From Candidula unifasciata (lineage: Eukaryota; Mollusca; Gastropoda; Stylommatophora; Geomitridae): a stretch of DNA of 64,000 bases. A model generated the notes under the pieces. That model saw only the letters and a program-made list of their open reading frames with translations. It was not told the DNA's origin and ran no database searches. Of this stretch, positions 58,401 through 64,000 are shown piece after piece. A program made the translations under genes and the position numbers. The stretch spans positions 1 through 64,000 of the forward strand of contig CAJHNH020002659.1 of the NCBI GenBank assembly GCA_905116865.2, written 5' to 3'. The first letter of the stretch is position 1; the number at the start of each line of letters is the position of its first letter.

Positions 58401-61400
58401 ATAGATGTAGAAGATACATAGATGTAGAAGACACATAGATGTAGAAGACAAATAGATGTAGAAGATACATAGATGTAGAAGATACATAGATGTAGAAGAC
58501 ACATACATGTAGAAGACAAATACATGTAGAAGATACATAGATGTAGAAAATACATAGATGTAGAAGACACATACATGTAGAAGATACATAGATGTAGAAG
58601 ATACATAGATGTAGAAGACAAATAGATGTAGAAGATACACAGATGTAGAAGATACATACATGTAGAAGATACATACATGTAGAAGACACATACATGTAGA
58701 AGACAAATAGATGTAGAAGACACATACATGTAGAAGACACATAGATGTAGAAGACACATAGATGTAGAAGACACATAGATGTAGAAGATACATAGATGTA
58801 GAAGATACATACATGTAGAAGATACATACATGTAGAAGATACATAGATGTAGAAGATACATAGATGTAGAAGATACATAGATGTAGAAGACACATAGATG
58901 TAGAAGATACATAGATGTAGAAGATACATAGATGTAGAAGACACATAGATGTAGAAGACACATAGATGTAGAAGATACATAGATGTAGAAGACAAATAGA
59001 TGTAGAAGATACACAGATGTAGAAGATACATAGATGTAGAAGATACATAGATGTAGAAGATACATAGATGTAGAAGATACATAGATGTAGAAGACACATA
59101 GATGTAGAAGACACATAGATGTAGAAGATACATAGATGTAGAAGATACATAGATGTAGAAGACACATAGATGTAGAAGACAAATAGATGTAGAAGATACA
59201 TAGATGTAGAAGATACATAGATGTAGAAGATACATAGATGTAGAAGATACATAGATGTAGAAGATACATAGATGTAGAAGATACATAGATGTAGAAGATA
59301 CATAGATGTAGAAGATACATAGATGTAGAAGATACATAGATGTAGAAGATACATACATGTAGAAGATACATAGATGTAGAAGATACATAGATGTAGAAGA
59401 CACATAGATGTAGAAGACACATAGATGTAGAAGACACATAGATGTAGAAGATACATAGATGTAGAAGATACATAGATGTAGAAGATACATAGATGTAGAA
59501 GATACATACATGTAGAAGACACATAGATGTAGAAGACAAATAGATGTAGAAGACAAATAGATGTAGAAGACAAATAGATGTAGAAGACAAATAGATGTAG
59601 AAGACACATAGATGTAGAAGACACATAGATGTAGAAGATACATAGATGTAGAAGACAAATAGATGTAGAAGATACATAGATGTAGAAGACACATAGATGT
59701 AGAAGACAAATAGATGTAGAAGATACATAGATGTAGAAGATACATAGATGTAGAAGACAAATAGATGTAGAAGATACATAGATGTAGAAGACAAATAGAT
59801 GTAGAAGATACATAGATGTAGAAGATACATAGATGTAGAAGATACATAGATGTAGAAGATAGAGAAGATACACAGATGTAGAAGATACATACATGTAGAA
59901 GATACATACATGTAGAAGACACATAGATGTAGAAGACACATAGATGTAGAAGACAAATAGATGTAGAAGACACATAGATGTAGAAGATACACAGATGTAG
60001 AAGATACATAGATGTAGAAGATACATAGATGTAGAAGATACATAGATGTAGAAGATACATAGATGTAGAAGACACATAGATGTAGAAGACACATAGATGT
60101 AGAAGACACACAGATGTAGAAGATACATAGATGTAGAAGATACATAGATGTAGAAGACACATAGATGTAGAAGATACATACATGTAGAAGATAGATACAT
60201 GTAGAAGACAAATAGATGTAGAAGACAAATAGATGTAGAAGATACATACATGTAGAAGACAAATAGATGTAGAAGAAACATACATGTAGAAGACACATAG
60301 ATGTAGAAGATACATAGATGTAGAAGATACATAGATGTAGAAGATACATAGATGTAGAAGATACATAGATGTAGAAGATACATACATGTAGAAGATACAT
60401 ACATGTAGAAGATACATAGATATAGAAGATACATACATGTAGAAGATACATAGATGTAGATGATACATACATGTAGAAGATACATAGATGTAGAAGACAT
60501 AGATGTAGAAGACATAGATGTAGAAGACAAATAGATGTAGAAGATACATAGATGTAGAAGATACATAGATGTAGAAGATACATAGATGTAGAAGATACAT
60601 AGATGTAGAAGATACATAGATGTAGAAGATACATAGATGTAGAAGATACATAGATGTAGAAGATACATAGATGTAGAAGACACATAGATGTAGAAGACAC
60701 ATAGATGTAGAAGATACATAGATGTAGAAGATACATAGATGTAGAAGATACATAGATGTAGAAGATACATAGATGTAGAAGATACATAGATGTAGAAGAT
60801 ACATAGATGTAGAAGACAAATAGATGTAGAAGACAAATAGATGTAGAAGATACATAGATGTAGAAGACAAATAGATGTAGAAGATACATAGATGTAGAAG
60901 ATACATAGATGTAGAAGACAAATAGATGTAGAAGACAAATAGATGTAGAAGATACATAGATGTAGAAGATACATAGATGTAGAAGATACATAGATGTAGA
61001 AGATACATAGATGTAGAAGATACATAGATGTAGAAGACAAATAGGTGTAGAAGATACATACATGTAGAAGACAAATAGATGTAGAAGACAAATAGATGTA
61101 GAAGATACATAGATGTAGAAGAGACAGATGTAGAAGACAAATAGATGTAGAAGATACATAGATGTAGAAGACAAATAGATGTAGAAGATACATAGATGTA
61201 GAAGATACATAGATGTAGAAGATACATAGATGTAGAAGATACATAGATGTAGAAGATACATAGATGTAGAAGATACATAGATGTAGAAGATACATAGATG
61301 TAGAAGATACATAGATGTAGAAGATACATAGATGTAGAAGATACATAGATGTAGAAGATACATAGATGTAGAAGACAAATAGATGTAGAAGACACATAGA

Positions 61401-64000
61401 TGTAGAAGATACATAGATGTAGAAGATACATAGATGTAGAAGATACATAGATGTAGAAGATACATACATGTAGAAGACACATAGATGTAGAAGACAAATA
61501 GATGTAGAAGACAAATAGATGTAGAAGACAAATAGATGTAGAAGACAAATAGATGTAGAAGACAAATAGATGTAGAAGACACATAGATGTAGAAGATACA
61601 TAGATGTAGAAGACAAATAGATGTAGAAGATACATAGATGTAGAAGACACATAGATGTAGAAGACAAATAGATGTAGAAGATACATAGATGTAGAAGATA
61701 CATAGATGTAGAAGACAAATAGATGTAGAAGATACATAGATGTAGAAGACAAATAGATGTAGAAGATACATAGATGTAGAAGATACATAGATGTAGAAGA
61801 TACATAGATGTAGAAGATACATAGATGTAGAAGATACACAGATGTAGAAGATACATACATGTAGAAGATACATACATGTAGAAGACACATAGATGTAGAA
61901 GACACATAGATGTAGAAGACAAATAGATGTAGAAGACACATAGATGTAGAAGATACACAGATGTAGAAGATACATAGATGTAGAAGATACATAGATGTAG
62001 AAGATACATAGATGTAGAAGACACATAGATGTAGAAGACACATAGATGTAGAAGACACACAGATGTAGAAGATACATAGATGTAGAAGATACATAGATGT
62101 AGAAGACACATAGATGTAGAAGATACATACATGTAGAAGATAGATACATGTAGAAGACAAATAGATGTAGAAGATACATACATGTAGAAGACAAATAGAT
62201 GTAGAAGAAACATACATGTAGAAGACACATAGATGTAGAAGATACATAGATGTAGAAGATACATAGATGTAGAAGATACATAGATGTAGAAGATACATAG
62301 ATGTAGAAGATACATACATGTAGAAGATACATACATGTAGAAGATACATAGATATAGAAGATACATACATGTAGAAGATACATAGATGTAGATGATACAT
62401 ACATGTAGAAGATACATAGATGTAGAAGACATAGATGTAGAAGACATAGATGTAGAAGACAAATAGATGTAGAAGATACATAGATGTAGAAGATACATAG
62501 ATGTAGAAGATACATAGATGTAGAAGATACATAGATGTAGAAGATACATAGATGTAGAAGATACATAGATGTAGAAGATACATAGATGTAGAAGATACAT
62601 AGATGTAGAAGATACATAGATGTAGAAGACACATAGATGTAGAAGACACATAGATGTAGAAGATACATAGATGTAGAAGATACATAGATGTAGAAGATAC
62701 ATAGATGTAGAAGATACATAGATGTAGAAGATACATACATGTAGAAGATACATAGATGTAGAAGATACATACATGTAGAAGACAAATAGATGTAGAAGAC
62801 AAATAGATGTAGAAGACAAATAGATGTAGAAGATACATAGATGTAGAAGACAAATAGATGTAGAAGATACATAGATGTAGAAGACAAATAGATGTAGAAG
62901 ATACATAGATGTAGAAGACACATAGATGTAGAAGACAAATAGATGTAGAAGACAAATAGATGTAGAAGATACATAGATGTAGAAGATACATAGATGTAGA
63001 AGATACATAGATGTAGAAGATACATAGATGTAGAAGACAAATAGGTGTAGAAGATACATACATGTAGAAGACAAATAGATGTAGAAGATACATAGATGTA
63101 GAAGAGACAGATGTAGAAGACAAATAGATGTAGAAGATACATAGATGTAGAAGACAAATAGATGTAGAAGATACATAGATGTAGAAGATACATAGATGTA
63201 GAAGATACATAGATGTAGAAGATACATAGATGTAGAAGATACATAGATGTAGAAGATACATAGATGTAGAAGACAAATAGATGTAGAAGACAAATAGATG
63301 TAGAAGACAAATAGATGTAGAAGAGACATAGATGTAGAAGAGACATAGATGTAGAAGAGACATAGATGTAGAAGAGACATAGATGTAGAAGACAAATAGA
63401 TGTAGAAGATACGTAGATGTAGAAGATACGTAGATGTAGAAGATACACAGATGTAGAAGATACACAGATGTAGAAGATACACAGATGTAGAAGATACACA
63501 GATGTAGAAGATACACAGATGTAGAAGATACACAGATGTAGAAGATACACAGATGTAGAAGATACACAGATGTAGAAGATACACAGATGTAGAAGATACA
63601 CAGATGTAGAAGATACACAGATGTAGAAGATACACAGATGTAGAAGATACACAGATGTAGAAGATACACAGATGTAGAAGATACACAGATGTAGAAGATA
63701 CATAGATGTAGAAGATGCACAGATGTAGAAGACGCACAGATGTAGAAGACGCACAGATGTAGAGGACGCACAGATGTAGAGGACGCACAGATGTAGAGGA
63801 CGCACAGATGTAGAGGACGCACAGATGTAGAGGACGCACAGATGTAGAAGATGCACAGATGTAGAAGATGCACAGATGTAGAAGATGCACAGATGTAGAA
63901 GATGCATAGATGTAGAAGATGCACAGATGTAGAAGATGCACAGATGTAGAAGATGCACAGATGTAGAAGATACACAGATGTAGAAGATACACAGATGTAG
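55441..64000. repeat. 17-bp satellite (acatagatgtagaagat), about 500 copies, runs off the window
   Basis: About 8.5 kb of 17-bp units. Main variants are acatag/aaatag/acacag/acatac at one end and aagat/aagac at the other. Because 17 is not a multiple of three and the minus strand of the unit has no stop in any phase, all three minus frames stay open for 2,400 to 2,800 codons with a 17-residue peptide repeat. The last 650 bp switches to more uniform cacag and gcacag variants. A block of about 1.5 kb is duplicated (see findings). Confidence 0.97.

Noticed and set aside
55463..63992. Three overlapping minus-strand frames of about 2,400-2,800 codons
   Set aside because: They are produced by a 17-bp tandem unit that lacks stops in every minus phase. 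There is no codon structure, no start context and no domains.

Overview
This is eukaryotic, intron-rich, repeat-saturated animal DNA. The only protein-coding gene I can support is on the + strand. It is the C-terminal half of a metabotropic GABA-B receptor of the subunit-2 type (GABBR2), spread over twelve recognisable exons from 1,786 to 52,431. The protein resemblance, the LINE and tRNA-SINE families, and two SPIN-like hAT elements (a family reported from a pond snail as well as tetrapods and a bug) point to a lophotrochozoan, most likely a gastropod mollusc. That assignment is inference. The exons give, in order: the end of the ligand-binding ectodomain (1,786-1,869), the linker plus TM1 (2,935-3,085), ICL1/TM2/ECL1 (7,004-7,136), TM3 (12,241-12,348), TM4 (14,857-14,979), ECL2 and the first part of TM5 (17,988-18,089), the cytoplasmic coiled coil (24,423-24,587 and 26,870-27,014), and four tail exons (32,656-32,818; 35,152-35,277; 40,689-40,825; 52,106-52,431 with stop). 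All splice phases agree from exon to exon. The large N-terminal ectodomain lies upstream of the window. The rest of TM5, ICL3, TM6 and TM7 should lie between 18,090 and 24,422, but I cannot find them there. Layout: 1-1,785 holds a hAT-like element inside AT microsatellites. 3-18 kb holds introns with minisatellites, SINEs, a Helentron-like element and a Penelope-like endonuclease fragment. 18-24.4 kb holds an inverted-repeat element, a reverse-transcriptase-bearing LINE and two abutting minisatellites. 24.4-36 kb holds the coiled-coil and tail exons among CT tracts, a GGTTGG-rich minisatellite, a SPIN-like element and a very uniform 44-bp array. 36.7-39.6 kb is a 15-bp array that passes into a 36-bp array. 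42-43.1 kb is a 30-bp array. 43-52 kb is mostly LINE and SINE debris. 52.4-55.4 kb is non-coding. From about 55.4 kb to the window end runs an 8.5-kb satellite of 17-bp units. A recurring architectural theme is that repeat edges sit very close to exon acceptors. In the clearest case the 3' splice site of the TM4 exon has itself been duplicated in tandem, producing several decoy acceptors. The very long uninterrupted reading frames in the window (about 1,000 to 2,800 codons) are by-products of stop-free tandem units and are not genes.
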